Assembly (NCBI RefSeq): GCF_022682495.2
Contig: NC_071387.1
Span: forward strand, 149,094,347 to 149,158,346
Source of the DNA: Desmodus rotundus
Lineage: Eukaryota > Chordata > Mammalia > Chiroptera > Phyllostomidae
Direction: 5' to 3'
Length of the DNA stretch: 64,000 nucleotides
A program made the translations under genes and the position numbers. The notes beneath the pieces were generated by a model. The model was not told the DNA's origin. It worked only from the letters and a program-made list of their open reading frames with translations, and made no database searches. Below are positions 34,825 to 47,393 of the stretch, piece by piece; positions within the stretch are counted from its first letter, which is position 1; the number at the start of each line of letters is the position of its first letter.

Positions 34825-35795
34825 ATGTGGGCGGAACCCACACCCACCGAGGAGTTCTCCTGGGGGGACCTAGGCCTGAGCCCTGCCTGGGCGGTTAAGA
34901 GTCCTGCCCTGGCTCAAACTGCCCCCCCCCCTGCCCCCAGGAGGCAAACTTGGACCTGGCGATTGCCACCCTCTAAAGTCTGGTCTAAACTACGCAAGAA
35001 GCGACTGTGACCGCTGAGATCTTGGTCCCCCGGAGACCAACCCCCCTCTCCGTGACGGCATCCCCGGCCTCCGGTACTTGGTGTCTGCAAAAGGCATTCA
35101 CCTGCGGCCAACCTGGGCCCCCGAGAGCAAGACCATGCCCCATGGCAGGAGCCTGGGGAGGCCACTGGAGCCACGGGGGCCAGGCCTGGGGATTTTGCCG
35201 GGGTTCTCTCGGGGCCCAGGCGTCCTCTCTCGCCCGGGGAGTGCCCACGCCGTCCCTTGACCCCCGCAGGACACCTGCATCCAGCGATAAGCGGCCCTCT
35301 GCCTCCATGGGGCTCGGAAACGAGGGGCCGGGGTGCGAGCAACTGGCCTACGTGGCGGCAAACCCGCAGACCCCTCCGTCTCGTCCCCACCACTGTGAAG
35401 ATCCCCCTGTTCTTCCATCCGTAAAGGGGTCCCCCTTTACGGATGGAAGAACAGGGGGGAGGCCCCCAGGAGATGGCTTTCCTCCGAACCGCGGCTGCTT
35501 AGTTTGTGGCCCAGAAGCGAGGCCGCGCATGCGCGGGCAGGCCCCCTCACCACAAGCCTGTCTGCGGGCAACGGACCCCGCCCTTGAGATATCTTGCCCG
35601 GTTCACAGGGTCCCTGGGGTCGTGTCCGGGGAAACGGAAGTCCTCCCTGCCACCCAGAGGACCCCGCGTTTTCTCTTGGACCCCACTGGCCAGCAGCTCT
35701 CCAACCCCGGCAGAGGCAGAGTGCCCAGGGAAGACCTGGGGACCTAGGGCCGGGGAGGGGGGCCGGCCGCTGTACAGCTCCAGATGGAGTGGGCC
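34825..35795 (+). repeat. Monomer 37 (5f-3C), 971 bp
   Basis: Copy of monomer 31 at +5,802 bp. Confidence 0.95.
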
Positions 35796-36762
35796 ATGTG
35801 GGCGGAACCCACACCCACCGAGGGGTTCTCCCGGGGGGACTCAGGCCTGAGCCCTGCCTGGGCGGTTAAGAGTACTGCCCTGGCTCAAACTGCCCCCCCA
35901 CCGCCCCCAGGAGGCAAACGTGGACCTGGCCACTGCCACTCTCTAAAGTCTGGTCTAAACTACGCAAGAAGCGACTGTGACCGCTGAGACCTCGGTCCCC
36001 CGGAGACCAACCCCCCTCTCTGTGAAGGCATCCCCAGCCTCCGGTACTTGGTGTCTGCAAAAGTCATTCACCTGTGGCCAACCTGGGCCCCCGTGAGCAA
36101 GACCATGCCCCATGGCAGGAGCCTGGGGAGGCCACTGGAGCCACGGGGGCAGGGCTGGGGATTTTGCCGGGGTTCTCTCGGGGCCCAGGCGTCCTCTCTC
36201 GCCCGGGGAGTGCCCACGCCGTCCCTTGACCCCCGCAGGACACCTGCATCCAGCGATAAGCGGCCCTCTGCCTCCATGGGGCTCGGAAACAAGGGGCCGG
36301 GGTGCGAGCAACTGGCCTACGTGGGGGCAAACCCGCAGACCCCTCCGTCACGTCCCCACCACTGCGAAGATCCCCCTGTTCTTCCATCCGTAAAGGGGTG
36401 CCCTTTACGGATGGAAGAACAGGGGGGAGGCCCCCAGGAGATGGCTTTCCTCCGAGCCGCGGCTGCTTAGTTTGGGGCCCAGAAGCGGGGCGCGCATGCG
36501 CTGGCAGGCCCCCTCACCACAAGCCTGTCTGCGGGCAACGGGCCCCGCCCTTGAGATATCTTGCCAGGTTCACAGGGTCACTGGGGTCGTGTCCGGGGAA
36601 ACGGAAGTCCTCCCTGCCACCCAGAGGACCCCGCGTTTTCTCTTGGACCCCACTGGCCAGCAGCTCTCCAACCGCGCCAGAGGCAGAGTGCCCAGGGAAG
36701 ACCTGGGGACCTAGGGCCGGGGAGGGGGGCCGGCCGCTGTACAGCTCCAGATGGAGTGGGCC
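35796..36762 (+). repeat. Monomer 38 (5a-3A), 967 bp
   Basis: Copy of monomer 32 with private TACGTGGGGGC. Confidence 0.95.
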
Positions 36763-37733
36763 ATGTGGGCGGAACCCACACCCACCGAGGAGTTCTCCTG
36801 GGGGGACCTAGGCCTGAGCCCTGCCTGGGCGGTTAAGAGTCCTGCCCTGGCTCAAACTGCCCCCCCCCCTGCCCCCAGGAGGCAAACTTGGACCTGGCGA
36901 TTGCCACCCTCTAAAGTCTGGTCTAAACTACGCAAGAAGCGACTGTGACCGCTGAGATCTTGGTCTCCCGGAGACCAACCCCCCTCTCCGTGACGGCATC
37001 CCCGGCCTCCGGTACTTGGTGTCTGCAAAAGGCATTCACCTGCGGCCAACCTGGGCCCCCGAGAGCAAGACCATGCCCCATGGCAGGAGCCTGGGGAGGC
37101 CACTGGAGCCACGGGGGCCAGGCCTGGGGATTTTGCCGGGGTTCTCTCGGGGCCCAGGCGTCCTCTCTCGCCCGGGGAGTGCCCACGCCGTCCCTTGACC
37201 CCCGCAGGACACCTGCATCCAGCGATAAGCGGCCCTCTGCCTCCATGGGGCTCGGAAACAAGGGGCCGGGGTGCGAGCAACTGGCCTACGTGGCGGCAAA
37301 CCCGCAGACCCCTCCGTCTCGTCCCCACCACTGTGAAGATCCCCCTGTTCTTCCATCCGTAAAGGGGTCCCCCTTTACGGATGGAAGAACAGGGGGGAGG
37401 CCCCCAGGAGATGGCTTTCCTCCGAACCGCGGCTGCTTAGTTTGTGGCCCAGAAGCGAGGCCGCGCATGCGCGGGCAGGCCCCCTCACCACAAGCCTGTC
37501 TGCGGGCAACGGACCCCGCCCTTGAGATATCTTGCGCGGTTCACAGGGTCCCTGGGGTCGTGTCCGGGGAAACGGAAGTCCTCCCTGCCACCCAGAGGAC
37601 CCCGCGTTTTCTCTTGGACCCCACTGGCCAGCAGCTCTCCAACCCCGGCAGAGGCAGAGTGCCCAGGGAAGACCTGGGGACCTAGGGCCGGGGAGGGGGG
37701 CCGGCCGCTGTACAGCTCCAGATGGAGTGGGCC
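36763..37733 (+). repeat. Monomer 39 (5f-3C), 971 bp
   Basis: Copy of monomer 33. Private GGTCTCCCGGAGACC turns that spot into a perfect 7-bp inverted repeat. Confidence 0.95.
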
Positions 37734-38690
37734 ATGTGGGCGGAACCCACACCCACCGAGGGGTTCTCCCGGGGGGACTCAGGCCTGAGCCCTGCCTGGG
37801 CGGTTAAGAGTACTGCCCTGGCTCAAACTGCCCCCCCACCGCCCCCAGGAGGGAAACGTGGACCTGGCCACTGCCACTCTCTAAAGTCTGGTCTAAACTA
37901 CGCAAGAAGCGACTGTGACCGCTGAGACCTCGGTCCCCCGGAGACCAACCCCCCTCTCTGTGAAGGCATCCCCAGCCTCCGGTACTTGGTGTCTGCAAAA
38001 ATCATTCACCTGTGGCCAACCTGGGCCCCCGTGAGCAAGACCATGCCCCATGGCAGGAGCCTGGGGAGGCCACTGGAGCCACGGGGGCAGGGCTGGGGAT
38101 TTTGCCGGGGTTCTCTCGGGGCCCAGGCGTCCTCTCTCGCCCGGGGAGTGCCCACGCCGTCCCTTGACCCCCGCAGGACACCTGCATCCAGCGATAAGCG
38201 GCCCTCTGCCTCCATGGGGCTCGGAAACAAGGGGCCGGGGTGCGAGCAACTGGCCTACGTGGCGGCAAACCCGCAGACCCCTCCGTCACGTCCCCACCAC
38301 TGCGAAGATCCCCCTGTTCTTCCATCCGTAAAATACGGATGGAAGAACAGGGGGGAGGCCCCCAGGAGATGGCTTTCCTCCGAGCCGCGGCTGCTTAGTT
38401 TGGGGCCCAGAAGCGGGGCCGCGCATGCGCGGGCAGGCCCCCTCACCACAAGCCTGTCTGCGGGCAACCGGCCCCGCCCTTGAGATATCTTGCCCGGTTC
38501 ACAGGGTCCCTGGGGTCGTGTCGGGGAAACGGAAGTCCTCCCTGCCACCCAGAGGACCCCGCGTTTTCTCTTGGAACCCACTTGCCAGCAGCTCTCCAAC
38601 CCCGGCAGAGGCAGAGTGCCCAGGGAAGACCTGGGGACCTAGGGCCGGGGAGGGGGGCCGGCCGCTGTTCAGCTCCAGATGGAGTGGGCC
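37734..38690 (+). repeat. Monomer 40 (5a-3B, palindrome centre deleted), 957 bp
   Basis: Copy of monomer 34. Arms 38310-38330 and 38334-38354. Private AAAAATCATTC. Confidence 0.95.
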
Positions 38691-39660
38691 ATGTGGTCGG
38701 AACCCACACCCACCGAGGGGTTCTCCCGGGGGGACTCAGGCCTGAGCCCTGCCTGGGCGGTTAAGAGTACTGCCCTGGCTCAAACTGCCCCCCCCCCCGC
38801 CCCCAGGAGGCAAACGTGGACCTGGCCACTGCCACTCTCTAAAGTCTGGTCTAAACTACGCAAGAAGCGACTGTGACCGCTGAGACCTCGGTCCCCCGGA
38901 GACCAACCCCCCTCTCCGTGAAGGCATCCCCGGCCTCCGGTACTTGGTGTCTGCAAAAGGCATTCACCTGCGGCTAACCTGGGCCCTCGTGAGCAAGACC
39001 ATGCCCCATGGAAGGAGCCTGGGGAGGCCACTGGAGCCACGGGGGCCAGGGCTGGGGATTTTGCCGGGGTTCTCTCGGGGCCCAGGCGTCCTCTCTCGCC
39101 CGTGGAGTGCCCACGCCGTCCCTTGAACCCCGCAGGACACCTGCATCCAGCGATAAGCGGCCCTCTGCCTCCATGGGGCTCAGAAACAAGGGGCCGGGGT
39201 GCGAGCAACTGGCCTACGTGGCGGCAAACCCGCAGACCCCTCCGTCTCGTCCCCACCACTGTGAAGATCCCCCTGTTCTTCCATCCGTAAAGGGGTGCCC
39301 TTTACGGATGGAAGAACAGGGGGGAGGCCCCCAGGAGATGGCTTTCCTCCGAGCCGCGGCTGCTTAGTTTGTGGCCCAGAAGCGAGGCCGCGCATGCGCG
39401 GGCAGGCCCCCTCACCACAAGCCTGTCTGCGGGCAACGGACCCCGCCCTTGAGATATCTTGCCCGGTTCACAGGGTCCCTGGGGTCGTGTCCGGGGAAAC
39501 GGAAGTCCTCCCTGCCACCCAGAGGACCCCGCGTTTTCTCTTGGACCCCACTGGCCAGCAGCTCTCCAACCCCGGCAGAGGCAGAGTGCCCAGGGAAGAC
39601 CTGGGGACCTAGGGCCGGGGAGGGGGGCCGGCCGCTGTACAGCTCCAGATGGAGTGGGCC
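38691..39660 (+). repeat. Monomer 41 (5e-3C with a 3A-type loop), 970 bp
   Basis: Copy of monomer 35 with an uninterrupted poly-C tract. Confidence 0.95.
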
Positions 39661-40627
39661 ATGTGGGCGGAACCCACACCCACCGAGGGGTTCTCCCGGG
39701 GGGACTCAGGCCTGAGCCCTGCCTGGGCGGTTAAGAGTACTGCCCTGGCTCAAACTGCCCCCCCACCGCCCCCAGGAGGGAAACGTGGACCTGGCCACTG
39801 CCACTCTCTAAAGTCTGGTCTAAACTACGCAAGAAGCGACTGTGACCGCTGAGACCTCGGTCCCCCGGAGACCAACCCCCCTCTCTGTGAAGGCATCCCC
39901 AGCCTCCGGTACTTGGTGTCTGCAAAAGTCATTCACCTGTGGCCAACCTGGGCCCCCGTGAGCAAGACCATGCCCCATGGCAGGAGCCTGGGGAGGCCAC
40001 TGGAGCCACGGGGGCAGGGCTGGGGATTTTGCCGGGGTTCTCTCGGGGCCCAGGCGTCCTCTCTCGCCCGGGGAGTGCCCACGCCGTCCCTTGACCCCCG
40101 CAGGACACCTGCATCCAGCGATAAGCGGCCCTCTGCCTCCATGGGGCTCGGAAACAAGGGGCCGGGGTGCGAGCAACTGGCCTACGTGGCGGCAAACCCG
40201 CAGACCCCTCCGTCACGTCCCCACCACTGCGAAGATCCCCCTGTTCTTCCATCCGTAAAGGGGTGCCCTTTACGGATGGAAGAACAGGGGGGAGGCCCCC
40301 AGGAGATGGCTTTCCTCCGAGCCGCGGCTGCTTAGTTTGGGGCCCAGAAGCGGGGCGCGCATGCGCTGGCAGGCCCCCTCACCACAAGCCTGTCTGCGGG
40401 CAACGGGCCCCGCCCTTGAGATATCTTGCCAGGTTCACAGGGTCACTGGGGTCGTGTCCGGGGAAAGGGAAGTCCTCCCTGCCACCCAGAGGACCCCGCG
40501 TTTTCTCTTGGACCCCACTGGCCAGCAGCTCTCCAACCGCGCCAGAGGCAGAGTGCCCAGGGAAGACCTGGGGACCTAGGGCCGGGGAGGGGGGCCGGCC
40601 GCTGTACAGCTCCAGATGGAGTGGGCC
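39661..40627 (+). repeat. Monomer 42 (5a-3A), 967 bp
   Basis: Copy of monomer 36 (GGGAAACG, AAAGGGAAG), but here followed by 5b rather than 5f. Confidence 0.95.
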
Positions 40628-41592
40628 ATGTGGGCGGAACCCACACCCACCGAGGGGTTCTCCCGGGGGGACTCAGGCCTGAGCCCAGCCTGGCGGTTAA
40701 GAGTCCGGCCCTGGCTCAAACTGCCCCCCCCTGCCCCCAGGAGGCAAACTTGGACCTGGCGACTGCCACCCTCTAAAGTCTGGTCTAAACTACGCAAGAA
40801 GCGACTGTGACTGCTGAGACCTTGGTCCCCCGGAGACCAACCCCCCTATCCGTGAAGGCATCCCCGGCCTCCGGTACTTGGTGTCTGCAAAAGGCATTCA
40901 CCTGCGGCTAACCTGGGCCCCCGTGAGCAAGACCATGCCCCATGGCAGGAGCCTGGGGAGGCCACTGGAGACACGGGGGCAGGGCTGGGGATTTTGCCGG
41001 GGTTCTCTCGGGGCCCAGGCGTCCTCTCTCGCCCGGGGAGTGCCCACGCCGTCCCTTGACCCCCGCAGGACACCTGCATCCAGCGATAAGCGGCCCTCTG
41101 CCTCCATGGGGCTCGGAAACAAGGGGCCGGGGTGCGAGCAACTGGCCTACGTGGCGGCAAACCCGCAGACCCCTCCGTCACGTCCCCACCACTGCGAAGA
41201 TCCCCCTGTTCTTCCATCCGTAAAGGGGTCCCCCTTTACGGATGGAAGAACAGGGGGGAGGCCCCCAGGAGATGGCTTTCCTCGGAGCCGCGGCTGCTTA
41301 GTTTGGGGCCCAGAAGCGGGGCCGCGCATGCGCGGGCAGGCCCCCTCACCACAAGCCTGTCTGCGGGCAACGGGCCCCGCCCTTGAGATATCTTCCCGGT
41401 TCACAGGGTCCCTGTGGTCGTGTCCGGGAAACGGAAGTCCTCCCTGCCACCCAGAGGACCCCGCGTTTTCTCTTGGACCCCACTGGCCAGCAGCTCTCCA
41501 ACCCCGGCAGAGGCAGAGTGCCCAGGGAAGACCTGGGGTCCTAGGGCCGGGGAGGGGGGCCGGCCGCTGTACAGCTCCAGATGGAGTGGGCC
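40628..41592 (+). repeat. Monomer 43 (5b-3B), 965 bp
   Basis: As monomer 2, with private GGAGACACGGG and CCCTGTGGTCG. Confidence 0.95.
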
Positions 41593-42562
41593 ATGTGGGC
41601 GGAACCCACACCCACCGAGGGGTTCTCCCGGGGGGACTCAGGCCTGAGCCCTGCCTGGGCGTTTAAGAGTCCTGCCCTGGCTCAAACTGCCCCCCCCCTG
41701 CCCCCAGGAGGCAAACTTGGACCTGGCGACTGCCACCCTCTAAAGTCTGGTCTAAACTACGCAAGAAGCGACTGTGACCGCTGAGACCTCGGTCCCCCGG
41801 AGACCAACCCCCCTCTCCGTGAAGGCATCCCCGGCCTCCGGTACTTGGTGTCTGCAAAAGGCATTCACCTGCGGCTAACCTGGGCCCCCGTGAGCAAGAC
41901 CATGCCCCATGGCAGGAGCCTGGGGAGGCCACTGGAGCCACGGGGGCCAGGGCTGGGGATTTTGCCGGGGTTCTCTCGGGGCCCAGGCGTCCTCTCTCGC
42001 CCGGGGAGTGCCCACGCCGTCCCTTGACCCCCGCAGGACACCTGCATCCAGCGATAAGCGGCCCTCTGCCTCCATGGGGCTCGGAAACGAGGGGCCGGGG
42101 TGCGAGCACCTGGCCTACGTGGCGGCAAACCCGCAGACCCCTCCGTCACGTCCCCACCACTGCGAAGATCCCCCTGTTCTTCCATCCGTAAAGGGGTCCC
42201 CCTTTACGGATGGAAGAACAGGGGGGAGGCCCCCAGGAGATGGCTTTCCTCCGAGCCGCGGCTGCTTAGTTTGGGGCCCAGAAGCGGGGCCGCGCATGCG
42301 CAGGCACGCCCCCTCACCACAAGCCTGTCTGCGGGCAACGGGCCCCGCCCTTGAGATATCTTGCCAGGTTCACAGGGTCCCTGGGGTCGTGTCCGGGGAA
42401 ACGGAAGTCCTCCCTGCCACCCAGACGACCCCGCGTTTTCTCTTGGACCCCACTGGCCAGCAGCTCTCCAACCCCGGCAGCGGCAGAGTGCCCAGGGAAG
42501 ACCTGGGGACCTAGGGCCGGGGAGGGGGGCCGGCCGCTGTACAGCTCCAGATGGAGTGGGCC
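41593..42562 (+). repeat. Monomer 44 (5c-3D fused to the tail of a 27-type monomer), 970 bp
   Basis: It matches monomer 26 through CAGACGACC (about 42427), then has GGACCCCACTGG (from 42450) and GGCAGCGGCAG of monomer 27. Relative to 25-28, one monomer has been lost by fusion inside a window of about 23 bp. Private GAGCACCTGG. Confidence 0.93.
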
Positions 42563-43528
42563 ATGTGGGCGGAACCCACACCCACCGAGGGGTTCTCCCC
42601 GGGGGACTCAGGCCTGAGCCCTGCCTGGGCGGTTAAGAGTCCTGCCCTGGCTCAAACTGCCCCCCCCTGCCCCCAGGAGGCAAACTTGGACCTGGCGACT
42701 GCCACCCTCTAAAGTCTGGTCTAAACTACGCAAGAAGCGACTGTGACCGCTGAGACCTTGGTCCCCCGGAGACCAACCCCCCTCTCCGTGAAGGCATCCC
42801 CGGCCTCCGGTACTTGGTGTCTGCAAAAGGCATTCACCTGCGGCTAACCTGGGCCCCCGTGAGCAAGACCATGCCCCATGGCAGGAGCCTGGGGAGGCCA
42901 CTGGAGCCACGGGGGCAGGGCTGGGGATTTTGCCGGGGTTCTCTCGGGGCCCAGGCGTCCTCTCTCGCCCGGGGAGTGCCCACGCCGTCCCTTGACCCCC
43001 GCAGGACACCTGCATCCAGCGATAAGCGGCCCTCTGCCTCCATGGGGCTCGGAAACAAGGGGCCGGGGTGCGAGCAACTGGCCTACGTGGCGGCAAACCC
43101 GCAGACCCCTCCGTCACGTCCCCACCACTGCGAAGATCCCCCTGTTCTTCCATCCGTAAAGGGGTCCCCCTTTACGGATGGAAGAACAGGGGGGAGGCCC
43201 CCAGGAGATGGCTTTCCTCGGAGCCGCGGCTGCTTAGTTTGGGGCCCAGAAGCGGGGCCGCGCATGCGCGGGCAGGCCCCCTCACCACAAGCCTGTCTGC
43301 GGGCAACGGGCCCCGCCCTTGAGATATCTTCCCGGTTCACAGGGTCCCTGGGGTCGTGTCCGGGAAACGGAAGTCCTCCCTGCCACCCAGAGGACCCCGC
43401 GTTTTCTCTTGGACCCCACTGGCCAGCAGCTCTCCAACCCCGGCAGAGGCAGAGTGCCCAGGGAAGACCTGGGGTCCTAGGGCCGGGGAGGGGGGCCGGC
43501 CGCTGTACAGCTCCAGATGGAGTGGGCC
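42563..43528 (+). repeat. Monomer 45 (5b-like-3B), 966 bp
   Basis: Copy of monomer 28 (GTTCTCCCCGGGGG). Confidence 0.95.
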
Positions 43529-44497
43529 ATGTGGGCGGAACCCACACCCACCGAGGGGTTCTCCCGGGGGGACTCAGGCCTGAGCCCTGCCTGGGCGTTT
43601 AAGAGTCCTGCCCTGGCTCAAACTGCCCCCCCCGGCCCCCAGGAGGCAAACTTGGACCTGGCGACTGCCACCCTCTAAAGTCTGGTCTAAACTACGCAAG
43701 AAGCGACTGTGACCGCTGAGACCTCGGTCCCCCGGAGACCAACCCCCCTCTCCGTGAAGGCATCCCCGGCCTCCGGTACTTGGTGTCTGCAAAAGGCATT
43801 CACCTGCGGCTAACCTGGGCCCCCGTGAGCAAGACCATGCCCCATGGCAGGAGCCTGGGGAGGCCACTGGAGCCACGGGGGCCAGGGCTGGGGATTTTGC
43901 CGGGGTTCTCTCGGGGCCCAGGCGTCCTCTCTCGCCCGGGGAGTGCCCACGCCGTCCCTTGACCCCCGCAGGACACCTGCATCCAGCGATAAGCGGCCCT
44001 CTGCCTCCATGGGGCTCGGAAACGAGGGGCCGGGGTGCGAGCAACTGGCCTACGTGGCGGCAAACCCGCAGACCCCTCCGTCTCGTCCCCACCACTGTGA
44101 AGATCCCCCTGTTCTTCCATCCGTAAAGGGGTCCCCCTTTACGGATGGAAGAACAGGGGGGAGGCCCCCAGGAGATGGCTTTCCTCCGAACCGCGGCTGC
44201 TTAGTTTGTGGCCCAGAAGCGAGGCCGCGCATGCGCGGGCAGGCCCCCTCACCACAAGCCTGTCTGCGGGCAACGGACCCCGCCCTTGAGATATCTTGCC
44301 CGGTTCACAGGGTCCCTGGGGTCGTGTCCGGGGAAACGGAAGTCCTCCCTGCCACCCAGAGGACCCCGCGTTTTCTCTTGGACCCCACTGGCCAGCAGCT
44401 CTCCAACCCCGGCAGAGGCAGAGTGCCCAGGGAAGACCTGGGGACCTAGGGCCGGGGAGGGGGGCCGGCCGCTGTACAGCTCCAGATGGAGTGGGCC
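43529..44497 (+). repeat. Monomer 46 (5c-3C hybrid), 969 bp
   Basis: Copy of monomer 29 with G replacing T in the poly-C tract (CCCGGCCCCC). Confidence 0.95.
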
Positions 44498-45464
44498 ATG
44501 TGGGCGGAACCCACACCCACCGAGGGGTTCTCCCGGGGGGACTCAGGCCTGAGCCCTGCCTGGGCGGTTAAGAGTACTGCCCTGGCTCAAACTGCCCCCC
44601 CACCGCCCCCAGGAGGCAAACGTGGACCTGGCCACTGCCACTCTCTAAAGTCTGGTCTAAACTACGCAAGAAGCGACTGTGACCGCTGAGACCTCGGTCC
44701 CCCGGAGACCAACCCCCCTCTCTGTGAAGGCATCCCCAGCCTCCGGTACTTGGTGTCTGCAAAAGTCATTCACCTGTGGCCAACCTGGGCCCCCGTGAGC
44801 AAGACCATGCCCCATGGCAGGAGCCTGGGGAGGCCACTGGAGCCACGGGGGCAGGGCTGGGGATTTTGCCGGGGTTCTCTCGGGGCCCAGGCGTCCTCTC
44901 TCGCCCGGGGAGTGCCCACGCCGTCCCTTGACCCCCGCAGGACACCTGCATCCAGCGATAAGCGGCCCTCTGCCTCCATGGGGCTCGGAAACAAGGGGCC
45001 GGGGTGCGAGCAACTGGCCTACGTGGCGGCAAACCCGCAGACCCCTCCGTCACGTCCCCACCACTGCGAAGATCCCCCTGTTCTTCCATCCGTAAAGGGG
45101 TGCCCTTTACGGATGGAAGAACAGGGGGGAGGCCCCCAGGAGATGGCTTTCCTCCGAGCCGCGGCTGCTTAGTTTGGGGCCCAGAAGCGGGGCGCGCATG
45201 CGCTGGCAGGCCCCCTCACCACAAGCCTGTCTGCGGGCAACGGGCCCCGCCCTTGAGATATCTTGCCAGGTTCACAGGGTCACTGGGGTCGTGTCCGGGG
45301 AAACGGAAGTCCTCCCTGCCACCCAGAGGACCCCGTGTTTTCTCTTGGACCCCACTGGCCAGCAGCTCTCCAACCGCGCCAGAGGCAGAGTGCCCAGGGA
45401 AGACCTGGGGACCTAGGGCCGGGGAGGGGGGCCGGCCGCTGTACAGCTCCAGATGGAGTGGGCC
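44498..45464 (+). repeat. Monomer 47 (5a-3A), 967 bp
   Basis: 5a-3A with the CpG-to-TpG change CCCCGTGTTTTC, shared with monomer 50. Confidence 0.95.
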
Positions 45465-46436
45465 ATGTGGGCGGAACCCACACCCACCGAGGAGTTCTCC
45501 TGGGGGGACCTAGGCCTGAGCCCTGCCTGGGCGGTTAAGAGTCCTGCCCTGGCTCAAACTGCCCCCCCCCCCTGCCCCCAGGAGGCAAACTTGGACCTGG
45601 CGATTGCCACCCTCTAAAGTCTGGTCTAAACTACGCAAGAAGCGACTGTGACCGCTGAGATCTTGGTCCCCCGGAGACCAACCCCCCTCTCCGTGACGGC
45701 ATCCCCGGCCTCCGGTACTTGGTGTCTGCAAAAGGCATTCACCTGCGGCCAACCTGGGCCCCCGAGAGCAAGACCATGCCCCATGGCAGGAGCCTGGGGA
45801 GGCCACTGGAGCCACGGGGGCCAGGCCTGGGGATTTTGCCGGGGTTCTCTCGGGGCCCAGGCGTCCTCTCTCGCCCGGGGAGTGCCCACGCCGTCCCTTG
45901 ACCCCCGCAGGACACCTGCATCCAGCGATAAGCGGCCCTCTGCCTCCATGGGGCTCGGAAACAAGGGGCCGGGGTGCGAGCAACTGGCCTACGTGGCGGC
46001 AAACCCGCAGACCCCTCCGTCTCGTCCCCACCACTGTGAAGATCCCCCTGTTCTTCCATCCGTAAAGGGGTCCCCCTTTACGGATGGAAGAACAGGGGGG
46101 AGGCCCCCAGGAGATGGCTTTCCTCCGAACCGCGGCTGCTTAGTTTGTGGCCCAGAAGCGAGGCCGCGCATGCGCGGGCAGGCTCCCTCACCACAAGCCT
46201 GTCTGCGGGCAACGGACCCCGCCCTTGAGATATCTTGCGCGGTTCACAGGGTCCCTGGGGTCGTGTCCGGGGAAACGGAAGTCCTCCCTGCCACCCAGAG
46301 GACCCCGCGTTTTCTCTTGGACCCCACTGGCCAGCAGCTCTCCAACCCCGGCAGAGGCAGAGTGCCCAGGGAAGACCTGGGGACCTAGGGCCGGGGAGGG
46401 GGGCCGGCCGCTGTACAGCTCCAGATGGAGTGGGCC
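45465..46436 (+). repeat. Monomer 48 (5f-3C), 972 bp
   Basis: As monomer 33/39 with a C11 tract and private CAGGCTCCCTC. Confidence 0.95.
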
Positions 46437-47393
46437 ATGTGGGCGGAACCCACACCCACCGAGGGGTTCTCCCGGGGGGACTCAGGCCTGAGCCCTGCCT
46501 GGGCGGTTAAGAGTACTGCCCTGGCTCAAACTGCCCCCCCACCGCCCCCAGGAGGGAAACGTGGACCTGGCCACTGCCACTCTCTAAAGTCTGGTCTAAA
46601 CTACGCAAGAAGCGACTGTGACCGCTGAGACCTCGGTCCCCCGGAGACCAACCCCCCTCTCTGTGAAGGCATCCCCAGCCTCCGGTACTTGGTGTCTGCA
46701 AAAGTCATTCACCTGTGGCCAACCTGGGCCCCCGTGAGCAAGACCATGCCCCATGGCAGGAGCCTGGGGAGGCCACTGGAGCCACGGGGGCAGGGCTGGG
46801 GATTTTGCCGGGGTTCTCTCGGGGCCCAGGCGTCCTCTCTCGCCCGGGGAGTGCCCACGCCGTCCCTTGACCCCCGCAGGACACCTGCATCCAGCGATAA
46901 GCGGCCCTCTGCCTCCATGGGGCTCGGAAACAAGGGGCCGGGGTGCGAGCAACTGGCCTACGTGGCGGCAAACCCGCAGACCCCTCCGTCACGTCCCCAC
47001 CACTGCGAAGATCCCCCTGTTCTTCCATCCGTAAAATACGGATGGAAGAACAGGGGGGAGGCCCCCAGGAGATGGCTTTCCTCCGAGCCGCGGCTGCTTA
47101 GTTTGGGGCCCAGAAGCGGGGCCGCGCATGCGCGGGCAGGCCCCCTCACCACAAGCCTGTCTGCGGGCAACCGGCCCCGCCCTTGAGATATCTTGCCCGG
47201 TTCACAGGGTCCCTGGGGTCGTGTCGGGGAAACGGAAGTCCTCCCTGCCACCCAGAGGACCCCGCGTTTTCTCTTGGAACCCACTTGCCAGCAGCTCTCC
47301 AACCCCGGCAGAGGCAGAGTGCCGAGGGAAGACCTGGGGACCTAGGGCCGGGGAGGGGGGCCGGCCGCTGTTCAGCTCCAGATGGAGTGGGCC
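46437..47393 (+). repeat. Monomer 49 (5a-3B, palindrome centre deleted), 957 bp
   Basis: Arms 47013-47033 and 47037-47057. Private GTGCCGAGGG. Confidence 0.95.

Larger units (their letters stand above)
34825..40627 (+). repeat. Higher-order block II, copy 2 (monomers 37-42), 5,803 bp
   Basis: Direct tandem copy of 29023-34824. By eye only about five differences were found (in monomers 38, 39, 40 and 41), about 0.1%. Confidence 0.93.
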
